This document shows, piece by piece, positions 44,221 through 52,141 of a stretch of DNA of 64,000 bases. Every line of letters begins with the position of its first letter. Position 1 is the stretch's first letter. The DNA is from CAYYYG01 sp964490875 (GTDB lineage Bacteria > Patescibacteriota > Microgenomatia > UBA1406 > GWC2-37-13), in contig CAZBEF010000001.1 in NCBI GenBank assembly GCA_964490875.1, forward strand, positions 1 to 64,000. Reading direction: 5' to 3'. Position numbers and translations under genes: made by a program. The notes beneath the pieces were generated by a model. The model was not told where the DNA came from. It did no database searches and saw only the letters and a list, made by a program, of their open reading frames with translations.

Positions 44221-45117
44221 TTAGTTCACAAGAATGATACCAAGCAGAAGTATTATAGAAAGCGCAAATTTTCGTATAAGTCCTTGTTTAGAAACATCTT
44301 CCTGGAAAATTTTTGGAGCGATGAGTGTTAAAATCCATCCATATAAAATTCCATAGAAAACAGTTGAGCTGCCTATGACACTTACCAATGCAGTCGGCCC
44401 CAGTGAATACGCAAGAAACGTAAGAGTTTTGGCAATCACAAATATTCCTTCATTTAAAAACATCACGCCGATTATTCGTTTTTTGATAGTTTTTAAATTT
44501 TTGTGAAAGGCTTTTCGTATAGAAGGAAAACCGGCATATAATAGAATTCCTCCGAGACCGATTCCCCAGCTTTCATATGCCAGCACCGACTGAAACGAGT
44601 TGGCTTCAATGGTAAATTTGGCCAAAATTGCGGTAATACTCCATAAGAAATCTACTGACAGTATAAGCCAGAACGCCTCAGACAGTTTAAATTTCTGTTT
44701 TTTTCCTTCGCTGGATACAGCCAGTGCGGCGGCAAGAATTAATATAAAACCGATAAATTGTTGTGCATTTATTGTGTCATGGAGAAATATAGAAGACAGG
44801 ATAAGAATAATAACCGGTGTCATTTGAAACAGAATAATTATCTTGCTCGCGTTTTCATTTGAAATTGCCTTAAAATAGAGCGCCGCACCCCATATAGTAA
44901 GAGCGCCGGTCAACAGTGAAAGTACTGTGTCGCGAAATCCTAATGTCGGGAAACCAGTGCCAACCCAGAAAATCATTCCCATAACAAGACCCATTATTGT
45001 TCCATAAATCGGCATTCCGCGGGAGTCTTTGACATGTTTTTCAACAATATATTTGTCAATAAAGTTGACAACAGTGTAGATTGCCGGAGCAAGAAGCGCT
45101 ATAAAAAGCCAGTTCAT
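44221..45117 (-). CDS. EamA/DMT-type transporter
   Basis: A 298-aa protein with ten hydrophobic helices in two five-helix halves ('MNWLFIALLAPAIYTVVNFIDKYIV' in the first, 'FWLILSVDFLWSITAILAKFTIEANSF' opening the second), the layout of the drug/metabolite transporter superfamily. The substrate cannot be predicted from the sequence. Confidence 0.82.
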   Translation of the reverse strand: MNWLFIALLAPAIYTVVNFIDKYIVEKHVKDSRGMPIYGTIMGLVMGMIFWVGTGFPTLGFRDTVLSLLTGALTIWGAALYFKAISNENASKIIILFQMTPVIILILSSIFLHDTINAQQFIGFILILAAALAVSSEGKKQKFKLSEAFWLILSVDFLWSITAILAKFTIEANSFQSVLAYESWGIGLGGILLYAGFPSIRKAFHKNLKTIKKRIIGVMFLNEGIFVIAKTLTFLAYSLGPTALVSVIGSSTVFYGILYGWILTLIAPKIFQEDVSKQGLIRKFALSIILLLGIILVN

Positions 45118-45146
45118 AGAGTAATTATATCATTGTTATTATCTGA

Positions 45147-46298
45147 TCATTTTGGCACATAGCTTGTGAAGAGTTGTACACAGCTTTTTTCGGTGCAGGC
45201 GCCGCAGCTATATTTGGAATCTCCTTCTATGGCGTTGCGGTGAATGGCAGAACCCAGCCACCAGTTTACATTTGCAGATTCACTCCCATAGCCGGCCATA
45301 TTTTCGGTAATCCAGTACGGAATATTTCGCGCCCTAAAACCGGCATGTATTGAGCCGCTGCCAAATATTTCATTATCTATTTCAGCAGCGCGCGATTCGG
45401 CGAGTTTGCATAAATCGGCATTCTTTTCAAAAACCGGTAAATTCTTAGTTTTTCTATGAAGATTTATCAGTTCGAAAACAAGATCAGCATTTAATGGTTT
45501 TGATACGGCTGCAGAAGGGGAAGCCGGTATATATTCTTTCAATGAAATAGTAGGTGTTATTGTTGGACTAATACGGGTGCTTTCTCCTCTAATCTGTGGT
45601 TTTTGTGTAGGTGTTGGCGTCTTAGTCGGTGAAGGTTTGGGGGTAGAAGTCGGCTGATATGTCGGAGTAGGTGTGGAGCTGATAATGAGCTGAGTTAATA
45701 CAATTTGTGAAGGGGTGGGAGTTGATGTGCATTCTGCAGACCAAATACCCACCTTATTTTCTTGCGCTTTTTTTTGTTCTTCCATAAATTCTTCATAGTA
45801 AGGATGATTGTCTTCATTTATTTTTGCAAGTCCGTTCCCCACGAGAGTTTTATTGAGAAGAGTTAAGTTTTTTAAGAACACATAGCGGCCGGGTGTATCT
45901 GTTTCACTGTAGCGTATAAGATACATGGGTTCTCCTGTTATGCTTTGTTCAAAAGTGTGAAGTTCGTTTTGTATACATTCTGCAGATTCAGAAGCTATAG
46001 GCGTAATTCCAAATAGAGGATAGCTATGTTCTTCACCATTCAGAAGTACTTGAACCTGTGAATCTGGTGTTAAACCTACACCAGTTGCTTCTTCTGTTTG
46101 AATTGTTCCGGGTTGTATTGTTGGACTAGGGCTTGGAGTTGGTGTATATTTCGGACTGTTTGATGTATAAACAGCACGTGGCGTTGAAGACTGTAAGGCA
46201 GGAGCTACTTTCACAATGCCCAATGCGGTGAGTCCTGTTAACCCTGCAAGCACTACGAGCACTTCAACAAATCCTCCGGCTGATATTTTTTGATGCAT
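45147..46298 (-). CDS. Secreted fusion: degenerate thermonuclease-like domain plus CAP/SCP domain
   Basis: A 383-aa exported protein. An N-terminal membrane segment (about 9-32) is followed by a Ser/Thr/Pro linker, an SNase-like beta-barrel (about 75-195) whose C-terminal half is recognisable ('PGRYVFLKNLTLLNKTLVGNGLAKI' and 'AQENKVGIWSAEC'), a second long Pro/Thr-rich linker, and a CAP (cysteine-rich secretory/PR-1) domain from about 270 ('INLHRKTKNLPVFEKNADLCKLAESRAAEI', 'ENMAGYG', 'AIHRNAI'). The usual nuclease residues (Arg-Ile-Asp-Pro-Glu segment) read 'LFGITPIA', so nuclease activity has probably been lost. It may be a cell-surface adhesin or host-interaction protein. Confidence 0.78.
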   Translation of the reverse strand: MHQKISAGGFVEVLVVLAGLTGLTALGIVKVAPALQSSTPRAVYTSNSPKYTPTPSPSPTIQPGTIQTEEATGVGLTPDSQVQVLLNGEEHSYPLFGITPIASESAECIQNELHTFEQSITGEPMYLIRYSETDTPGRYVFLKNLTLLNKTLVGNGLAKINEDNHPYYEEFMEEQKKAQENKVGIWSAECTSTPTPSQIVLTQLIISSTPTPTYQPTSTPKPSPTKTPTPTQKPQIRGESTRISPTITPTISLKEYIPASPSAAVSKPLNADLVFELINLHRKTKNLPVFEKNADLCKLAESRAAEIDNEIFGSGSIHAGFRARNIPYWITENMAGYGSESANVNWWLGSAIHRNAIEGDSKYSCGACTEKSCVQLFTSYVPK

Positions 46299-46371
46299 TA
46301 CGATATGATACCAAATTTTGAGCGTGATTTGCGTTAGAAAATTTAAAATTTATAGTAAAGTGTAGCTCAAT

Positions 46372-46452
46372 ATGAATATAGAAAATCTGGTAGATCCTGC
46401 TAAATTTTTTACGTCGCTTGATACCGCGTTTTTCGGGGCACCGACACCCTAG
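46372..46452 (+). pseudogene. Possible truncated small gene
   Basis: A 26-residue frame (MNIENLVDPAKFFTSLDTAFF...) with a promoter-like TATAGT at 46351-46356 stops abruptly at TAG inside a GC-rich stem-loop. The composition resembles the start of a real protein, so it may be a gene cut by insertion of the following repeat. It could also be a small peptide gene. Evidence is weak. Confidence 0.3.
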
Positions 46453-46479
46453 TCAGGAGGGGCTCCTCGGTGACACCCT
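46439..46479. repeat. Stem-loop with 8-nt direct repeats
   Basis: GGAG-GGG-CTCC (46456-46466) continues into TCGGTG (46467-46472), which pairs with CACCGA (46439-46444). GACACCCT is repeated at 46443-46450 and 46472-46479. The arrangement resembles a small palindromic insertion. Beyond it, up to 46598, I see no gene. Confidence 0.45.
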
Positions 46480-46598
46480 CAAAACGGGTATCTGCGCTCC
46501 TATTTGCCCTGCATAGTTATAACGAAGCGGAGCCAAATACAAAATTTTCTTTCTAATCAAACAATGCCTGATTTCCTTCACTAAAAATTTTTATAGAT

Positions 46599-46604
46599 TA
46601 TAAT
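46599..46604 (+). promoter_or_regulatory. -10 element of the NYN gene
   Basis: TATAAT ending 6 nt before the ATG at 46611. Confidence 0.6.
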
Positions 46605-46610
46605 ATATCC

Positions 46611-47117
46611 ATGATAGTAAAAAATCCTGATCAGCGAGTTGCCGTACTTGTTGATGTTCAAAACCTATATTATTCGGCAAAAAATTTATACCGCTCACGT
46701 GTAAACTATAAAAATCTTTTAACGCTTCTCCTTCATCAGAGAATACTAGTCCGAGCCATTGCGTACGTTATCAATGCCGATGAAGAGCGGGAGAATGAGT
46801 TTTTTGAAGCACTCAATAATGCCGGATTTGAAGTTAAAGAAAAAAAACTGCAATTGTTCTACGGCGGTGCAAAAAAAGGCGACTGGGATATCGGTATCGC
46901 CATGGATGCTATCCGTTTGGGAAACAAGGTCGACTCCATCATTTTAGTTTCAGGCGATGGCGATTTCAGGCCGGTGGTGAACTATCTTCAGCAGTCTTTA
47001 GGATGTCTGGTCGAAGTAGCCGCTTTCAAACGAACCGCAAACAGCGAACTCGTTTCAATGGCTGATGATTTCATAAACATCGAAGAACACGCAAAAAATC
47101 TTTTGTTTAAGCGGTGA
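46611..47117 (+). CDS. NYN-domain (LabA/DUF88) PIN-like ribonuclease
   Basis: A 168-aa NYN-domain protein with the acidic active-site residues: 'VAVLVDVQNLYYSAKNL' (Asp-x-Gln-Asn), 'GDWDIGIAMDAI' and 'ILVSGDGDFRPVVNYL'. Family members are metal-dependent RNases acting on structured or toxin-related RNAs. No antitoxin partner is adjacent; it is flanked by unrelated genes. It begins with a leaderless-type promoter. Confidence 0.9.
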   Translation: MIVKNPDQRVAVLVDVQNLYYSAKNLYRSRVNYKNLLTLLLHQRILVRAIAYVINADEERENEFFEALNNAGFEVKEKKLQLFYGGAKKGDWDIGIAMDAIRLGNKVDSIILVSGDGDFRPVVNYLQQSLGCLVEVAAFKRTANSELVSMADDFINIEEHAKNLLFKR

Positions 47118-47600
47118 TTAATTGGCTAGTATCTTTACATATTCATCTAATTGGCAGACAATAATACGTTCATTGGTTGCGGCCGTTCCATACACTTCAA
47201 CAATATCGCCTTTTTTTAATCTTCCTTCTGTCTCGTTTCTTTCTGAATTAAATGGACAAGAACTTTCACCGGCTGGCAGCAGAATATCAAACAGCACACC
47301 ATTTCTTTCTAAAACATGTAAAGTCGGCGGGCCGTCTACATGTTCTGATATCAGACTGAATTCATCAACTGTTCCTTGTATGGTTACTTTTCCATAGGGA
47401 GGAGGCTGTTGTTTAATGGCGGCACTCGGCGTTACCATTTGTTGCAGCAGCGGGCTTGGTACCAATTTAGTTCTTTGAAATGTATATTCTTGATATTGAA
47501 TTCCCAGAAGGAAGGCAAGAATAGGTATAATCACATAGAGAGAAAGTATTGCATATTTGAAAATTAAAAAGCTGATTGTCTGATTTTTTAGCGTGTTCAT
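47118..47600 (-). CDS. Membrane-anchored small beta-domain protein, unknown
   Basis: The 160-aa protein has a hydrophobic helix at about residues 14-35, a Pro-rich linker and a C-terminal domain with alternating beta-strand pattern ('GKVTIQGTVDEFSLI', 'KGDIVEVYGTAATNERIIVCQL') that resembles an OB-like barrel. No family is recognised. It sits just downstream of the GT-C gene at 47608 on the same strand (7 nt gap) and may be cotranscribed with it. Confidence 0.5.
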   Translation of the reverse strand: MNTLKNQTISFLIFKYAILSLYVIIPILAFLLGIQYQEYTFQRTKLVPSPLLQQMVTPSAAIKQQPPPYGKVTIQGTVDEFSLISEHVDGPPTLHVLERNGVLFDILLPAGESSCPFNSERNETEGRLKKGDIVEVYGTAATNERIIVCQLDEYVKILAN

Positions 47601-47607
47601 ACTTTCA

Positions 47608-49083
47608 TTATATAGATATCAATTTTGAAAAAGTGTAGGGTAATTTTTTATATAACGTGTATGAATCGTTTGAATAGACCGGCTGAAGTAAATTCTCTTT
47701 GATAAATCGTTCCGCATACGGATCGAGAAATCGATCATAGATGCTGGAAAGTACATACTTGATTGTGGGATCTTCCGGGGTTCGATAGATGCGTCTTCTG
47801 CTGAGATAAGCAATTTCCGGTGAATTCAGCCAGGTAAATCCGGAAATTTTTTCCTGAGGACTAATATTTTTTTGAATGTAGCTGGCCATATTGTACTGGT
47901 CGGTCAGAATCTTTTTTTCACGGAAGTAGGGCAGATGTGATTGATCTAAAAATAATAAATCCTGATCAATAAGCAGTCGCGAAAATATTTCATTCCGATC
48001 CCGGTATTGGTAGCTTAGGGCAGAAATACCGATCGTCACCATCATCACGGCAATTAATAAGCGGCGTTCAAAATTTAATGACTTAAAAAAGGAAGTTATA
48101 AACGAAGGAAGAATAAGCAGGAGCGACAATATCGCCGGAAAAAAGTGGCGGTACCAGTCGGTTGCTCCAAAGCAGATGAAATGGATGGTATATACCATCG
48201 TAAACACTCCCAGCATTTTCATCAGATGATTTTTATTCTTTAAAATGGTATATCCGCTTATAAAAAGTATGATCGAAGTAAACAGGGCTCCGCCTATATG
48301 AAGTGTATATCCAATCATGGCGAATCGTTTTTCGATGGTATCAAATTGGATATGTCCGTGTGAACGTGTGAAAGAGATCAAGTCTTTTGTGTATGCGATA
48401 TATCTGTGGAAATCAAAATGAAAAACAGAAAGTTTATACAGTTCCCATAAACCAATGGGCAGAATAAATCCAGCGATAAACGGCAAAAGTTTTTTTAGAA
48501 ATGATTCATTCTCTTTTCGTACGAATGCTGCATATAAGCCATAGAGTAAGAGAGGAACGGCGCCGATTATGTAGTTGCTTTTAGTAAGAATACTAAGTGC
48601 GAATAAAAGTCCTGCCGAAAAGAATTTAGAGCGGCTAAACATCAGATAAGTAAAAAATAAAAATACAAAAGCCGGAACTTCACCCAAAACAACTGTTGAA
48701 AAAAGGAAGAATAAAGGAGTCAGATTTATCAAAAATAAATAAAGAATTCTTTCGAAACGTTTGGTAAAGAATTTTGTCAAAACGAATAACAGAAAGATAA
48801 CTGCATAGAGTGAGGTAATAAGCCGGGGAGCCATTGGATAGGATGAATTGTAGAGAATCGCTGCCGGTACGAGCACTGTCGGCCCGGTTGTAATGTTTAT
48901 ATCAAGGACATTGTCGAATGTGGCATATTGCCCATGTTTGCTCAGATTCAGTGGTATCTGTAGATTATATGCTTCATCAAAATTAAACTGGTTATGTGAC
49001 ACTCGTGTACCTATTTGCAGCAGCGAAAAAAGAAAAAGACAGATCAATACAATAAAACCTGCGCGGTGAATAACTGTTTTCAT
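47608..49083 (-). CDS. GT-C membrane glycosyltransferase (GT39-like)
   Basis: A 491-aa polytopic protein with about 11 helices; the first outside loop holds 'NQFNFDEAYNLQIPLNLSKHGQYATFDN' (acidic DE motif of GT39/PMT-like enzymes) and 'INITTGPTVLVPAAILYNS'. It is probably a surface glycosyltransferase using polyprenyl-phosphate sugars. It diverges from the small gene at 49148. Confidence 0.78.
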   Translation of the reverse strand: MKTVIHRAGFIVLICLFLFSLLQIGTRVSHNQFNFDEAYNLQIPLNLSKHGQYATFDNVLDINITTGPTVLVPAAILYNSSYPMAPRLITSLYAVIFLLFVLTKFFTKRFERILYLFLINLTPLFFLFSTVVLGEVPAFVFLFFTYLMFSRSKFFSAGLLFALSILTKSNYIIGAVPLLLYGLYAAFVRKENESFLKKLLPFIAGFILPIGLWELYKLSVFHFDFHRYIAYTKDLISFTRSHGHIQFDTIEKRFAMIGYTLHIGGALFTSIILFISGYTILKNKNHLMKMLGVFTMVYTIHFICFGATDWYRHFFPAILSLLLILPSFITSFFKSLNFERRLLIAVMMVTIGISALSYQYRDRNEIFSRLLIDQDLLFLDQSHLPYFREKKILTDQYNMASYIQKNISPQEKISGFTWLNSPEIAYLSRRRIYRTPEDPTIKYVLSSIYDRFLDPYAERFIKENLLQPVYSNDSYTLYKKLPYTFSKLISI

Positions 49084-49147
49084 TATTTATGAAATTCGGT
49101 ACTATGCCTTATAATATACATGTTACAGTCACAATTTTACTATACAA

Positions 49148-49387
49148 ATGGCAGATACTAAAAAGACATTCCCCAATTATTTGGCAGCCATAAACCGCAA
49201 AAATAAGCGTGTATTCGTTCTTGCGCCGCCTCACTTAAGTGCAATTCGCATAGGAGGAAAATGGCAGTACACCGCGCCGCTCACCGATCGGCAGATGGAA
49301 GAATATGAGTTGGTTATGGATCTTGAACTCGCATTGCGGTTTGTCGAGCAGGCAAACGAAGCGCTTTCTAAAAAAGAGGTTAATTAA
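49148..49387 (+). CDS. Small hypothetical protein
   Basis: A 79-aa soluble protein of unknown family with a central 'HLSAIRIGGKWQYTAPLTDRQMEEYELVMDLELAL' region. Its last four bases overlap the 3' end of the convergent rnhB gene. TATAAT at 49110-49115 lies about 32 nt upstream of the start. Confidence 0.55.
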   Translation: MADTKKTFPNYLAAINRKNKRVFVLAPPHLSAIRIGGKWQYTAPLTDRQMEEYELVMDLELALRFVEQANEALSKKEVN

Positions 49388-50034
49388 AGAATAATGCCGT
49401 CGATAAATTTTTTTCGATGAAGAAAACTCGCTCCGTGTACGTGAAGCGCTTCAATATGAAGTTTGGTGCCGTATCCTTTATTCAACTCCCATCTATAATG
49501 AGGAAAATCTTTTGCAAGATGCGTCATCTGTCGATCTCTATCAACCTTCGCAATGATAGATGCCGCTGCAATAGAAATACTTTTTGCATCGCCGTCGATA
49601 ACTGTTAGTACCGCATCTTTTTCTACATTTTCGAAAGGCGGAATAATCTTTCCATCAACAAGAACGAATACCGTCAAATCTTTTGGTAATTTATCTAACA
49701 CGTTTTGTACGACGATATTAAATAACGTACACGTTACCCATGTAATGCCATGTTCGTCGATATCTTCTACAGTCGATGAGGCAGTTGAATGCGCAAGAGC
49801 ATATTCTTTAATAGGGATGCATAAATCCTCTCTTTTTTTACGAGATAAAATTTTGGAATCCTGAATTCCAATTTTTTGCAGAGTTTTCCAGTCGTCATTC
49901 ATCCAGTTTGGTTTAAAGCACACGGCGCCAACAGTAAGCGGCCCGGCCAATGCTCCCCGCCCTACTTCATCAATACCAATAACTACACATTTTCTCGGCC
50001 ATAATTTTTTTTCAAGATTAAATGTCGCTTTCAT
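49384..50034 (-). CDS. rnhB: Ribonuclease HII
   Basis: A 216-aa RNase HII that removes RNA primers and misincorporated ribonucleotides from DNA. Active-site residues are Asp22/Glu23 in 'GIDEVGRGALAGP', an Asp in 'VFVLVDGKIIP' and the Asp in 'SIIAKVDRDRQM'. The C-terminal 'GYGTKLHIEALHVHGASFLHRKKF' is standard. Its ATG overlaps the stop region of mscL by 4 nt. Confidence 0.96.
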   Translation of the reverse strand: MKATFNLEKKLWPRKCVVIGIDEVGRGALAGPLTVGAVCFKPNWMNDDWKTLQKIGIQDSKILSRKKREDLCIPIKEYALAHSTASSTVEDIDEHGITWVTCTLFNIVVQNVLDKLPKDLTVFVLVDGKIIPPFENVEKDAVLTVIDGDAKSISIAAASIIAKVDRDRQMTHLAKDFPHYRWELNKGYGTKLHIEALHVHGASFLHRKKFIDGIIL

Positions 50035-50333
50035 GATTTCTTTTTATCAAGCTTGTCGAGCCGCAACCCTTTCACAACAAAATAAATTACCGCCGCAACA
50101 ACCATAAAATCAATTAAAACACTAAGAAAGTGCCCGTACATGATTTTGGCATCAAACAATTTAAATGAAACATTCTGAAGACCTTTCGTACTTCCTAAAA
50201 ATATTCCCAGAACCGGATTCACAAGATCTGTCACAAGCGAAGAAACAACTTTGGCAACAGCGCCGCCCAAAATAAAACCGACAGCCAAACCAACCACACC
50301 CTGTTCGCGGATAAATTCCATAAAGCCTTTCAT
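50031..50333 (-). CDS. mscL: Large-conductance mechanosensitive channel MscL
   Basis: A 100-aa two-helix protein: 'FIREQGVVGLAVGFILGGAVAKVVSSLVTDLVNP' is the pore helix signature, and the second helix 'FLSVLIDFMVVAAVIYFVVKGL' is followed by a charged tail. It releases solutes upon hypo-osmotic shock. It is shorter than the 120-140 aa usual for MscL, mainly in the periplasmic loop. Confidence 0.93.
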   Translation of the reverse strand: MKGFMEFIREQGVVGLAVGFILGGAVAKVVSSLVTDLVNPVLGIFLGSTKGLQNVSFKLFDAKIMYGHFLSVLIDFMVVAAVIYFVVKGLRLDKLDKKKS

Positions 50334-50364
50334 ATCTGATAGAATTAACTATTAATATTCCCAG

Positions 50365-50370
50365 TATAAT
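50365..50370 (+). promoter_or_regulatory. -10 element of the dehydrogenase gene
   Basis: TATAAT ending 8 nt before the ATG at 50379. Confidence 0.55.
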
Positions 50371-50378
50371 ATAAAACT

Positions 50379-51251
50379 ATGAAAACCAAACTGCGAGTGG
50401 GTGTAATCGGATTAGGACTTATGGGAAAACCAATGGCGGAAAATATTTTGAAGAAAGGATTTCCACTTACCGTTTTTAACAGAACATCTTCGAAAGTAAA
50501 ACCATTTGTAGAAAAAGGTGCAGTTGCCGCAAAAACTCCGGCCGAAGTTGCTCGAAACTCTGATGTGGTAATAACAATGGTTACCGCATCTTCCGATGTA
50601 ACCGATGTGGTCTTTGGTAAAAATGGAGTTGTTGAAGGCGCTCATAATGATTTAGTTGTTGTTGATATGAGTACCATCGGCCCGACTGCTGCAAAAGAAA
50701 TTGCAAATAAACTGCAAAAAAAAGGCATTCAATTTTTAGATGCACCGGTTACCGGAAGTACACCAAAAGCAATTACGGGCGAGCTGACAATTTTTGTCGG
50801 TGGTGAAGAAAAAGTTTTTCAAAAGGTAAAACCGGTGTTTGAAGCAATGGGAACAAATATTCAATATATGGGCGGAGTGGGCAGCGGCCAGGCAATCAAA
50901 CTTATTAATAATCATATAATCGCGGCCAGTATCATAGCTCTTGCCGAAGGTATGATTCTTGCCGATGCGATGAAAATTTCACGCGGAAAAATTGCCGACG
51001 TACTTAAAACTGTACCAGCCATGTCTACCTACATGAATCTCAAAGTTCCTAATTTCGTGAAGAATGAATTTCCCCTACTGTTTTCTTCCGCAAATATGAG
51101 AAAAGATGTGAAGCTTGCCTGGAAAGAAGCGGTCGCCGATAATCAACATCTTCCTATTTTAGAGCAGGTTGTGAATCTGTATGAAAAGGCTTCGGTTTCG
51201 AATTTATTGGAAGAAGATATGTCGGCAATAATTAAGGTAATCGGAAGATAA
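50379..51251 (+). CDS. 3-hydroxyisobutyrate dehydrogenase-like NAD(P) oxidoreductase
   Basis: A 290-aa beta-hydroxyacid dehydrogenase: N-terminal Rossmann 'VGVIGLGLMGKPMAENILKKGFPLTVFNRT', substrate-binding 'DAPVTGSTPKAITGELTIFVGG', and the catalytic Lys in 'GSGQAIKLINNHI'. It oxidises or reduces a small hydroxyacid such as tartronate semialdehyde, succinic semialdehyde or hydroxyisobutyrate; which one cannot be read. A GATATTGA...TCAATATC hairpin (51253-51281) follows. Confidence 0.9.
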   Translation: MKTKLRVGVIGLGLMGKPMAENILKKGFPLTVFNRTSSKVKPFVEKGAVAAKTPAEVARNSDVVITMVTASSDVTDVVFGKNGVVEGAHNDLVVVDMSTIGPTAAKEIANKLQKKGIQFLDAPVTGSTPKAITGELTIFVGGEEKVFQKVKPVFEAMGTNIQYMGGVGSGQAIKLINNHIIAASIIALAEGMILADAMKISRGKIADVLKTVPAMSTYMNLKVPNFVKNEFPLLFSSANMRKDVKLAWKEAVADNQHLPILEQVVNLYEKASVSNLLEEDMSAIIKVIGR

Positions 51252-51337
51252 TGATATTGAGTTATACTAACATTCAATATCTAATAAAAAACCCGATTAT
51301 TAACAAGGCTATTTGCAGCTTTGAATTCAGGAATATT

Positions 51338-52039
51338 TTATATTAATATTCTTCTTACTACACTACAGTAATCTTTAATTTTCTGTACTTCTTCCTTCAC
51401 AATGATATTATTGTGGGCAATAAGAGTTCTGGCATCATTTAAATAAGTTAGTTTATCTATTAAATCTTTATTATTAGTTTTATCAGAAATAATTTCAATA
51501 TTTTCAATTACTTTTTTTAGATCGTTGAAATCACTATACTCTAATTCTTTGTTACGAGGGTCTAGAATATAAAGTTTTGGACGTGCCTTTTCTTTTGTAA
51601 TGCTTTCTCGGACTGCTCTCGGTAAATGAGGAAAAAAATCTTTGCCATGTATTTGTTCCAATTTAGTAGCAATATAAAAACGCAACCTGTTTTCAACATC
51701 GTAAATCTCTGCATATAGTCCGGTCATTATTGCAAGATTTGTTTTAATACTATCTTCAATCGAAAAACTGATTGGAAGGCTTAGTGAATTAAATTGAATA
51801 TTAAAGTAGTCGTTTTTCAAAATTTTAAAAGAATTGCCACTTACTTTGACTGCACCTTCCTTTTCAAATAAATCAATCGCTTCATTTTTAGGCCAAAAAT
51901 CTGACTCTACGAGTTTTCTGCCAAATGGCATCATTCCTATGCGATCTATATAGAGTTGTGTAGTTCTAAATGTCTCAGAAAGTTCTTTAATATTATTCTT
52001 TATTTTGTTTAAGATTTTAGAAGTAAGTGGATATTTCAT
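51338..52039 (-). CDS. Swt1-like HEPN domain protein
   Basis: A 233-aa protein with features of Swt1/HEPN proteins: an RX4H motif in 'LNDARTLIAHNNI' (about residue 205) preceded by a helical region 'YDVENRLRFYIATKLEQIHGKDFF'. Such proteins are predicted RNases or RNA-binding defence/stress proteins. It sits at the edge of the SOS-like cluster but no LexA box is upstream of it; its coregulation is unproven. Confidence 0.55.
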   Translation of the reverse strand: MKYPLTSKILNKIKNNIKELSETFRTTQLYIDRIGMMPFGRKLVESDFWPKNEAIDLFEKEGAVKVSGNSFKILKNDYFNIQFNSLSLPISFSIEDSIKTNLAIMTGLYAEIYDVENRLRFYIATKLEQIHGKDFFPHLPRAVRESITKEKARPKLYILDPRNKELEYSDFNDLKKVIENIEIISDKTNNKDLIDKLTYLNDARTLIAHNNIIVKEEVQKIKDYCSVVRRILI

Positions 52040-52078
52040 TATTTATTTGTATTTTAGCAAATTTTATCAGAGTATTTT

Positions 52079-52141
52079 TTAGAACTCCTTCACACTTCCA
52101 AATGCAATTCGGTCGCCGACGATTACTTTTTCAACTTGCAT
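52079..52141 (-). pseudogene. Duplicated C-terminal tail of a Y-family polymerase
   Basis: A 20-residue frame (MQVEKVIVGDRIAFGSVKEF) ends at TAA 52079-52081 and resembles the last residues of the adjacent polymerase ('LVLDRVAFGSVKDL'). It overlaps the polymerase stop codon in another frame. This looks like the remains of a second polymerase copy or a partial duplication, not a functional gene. Confidence 0.5.
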
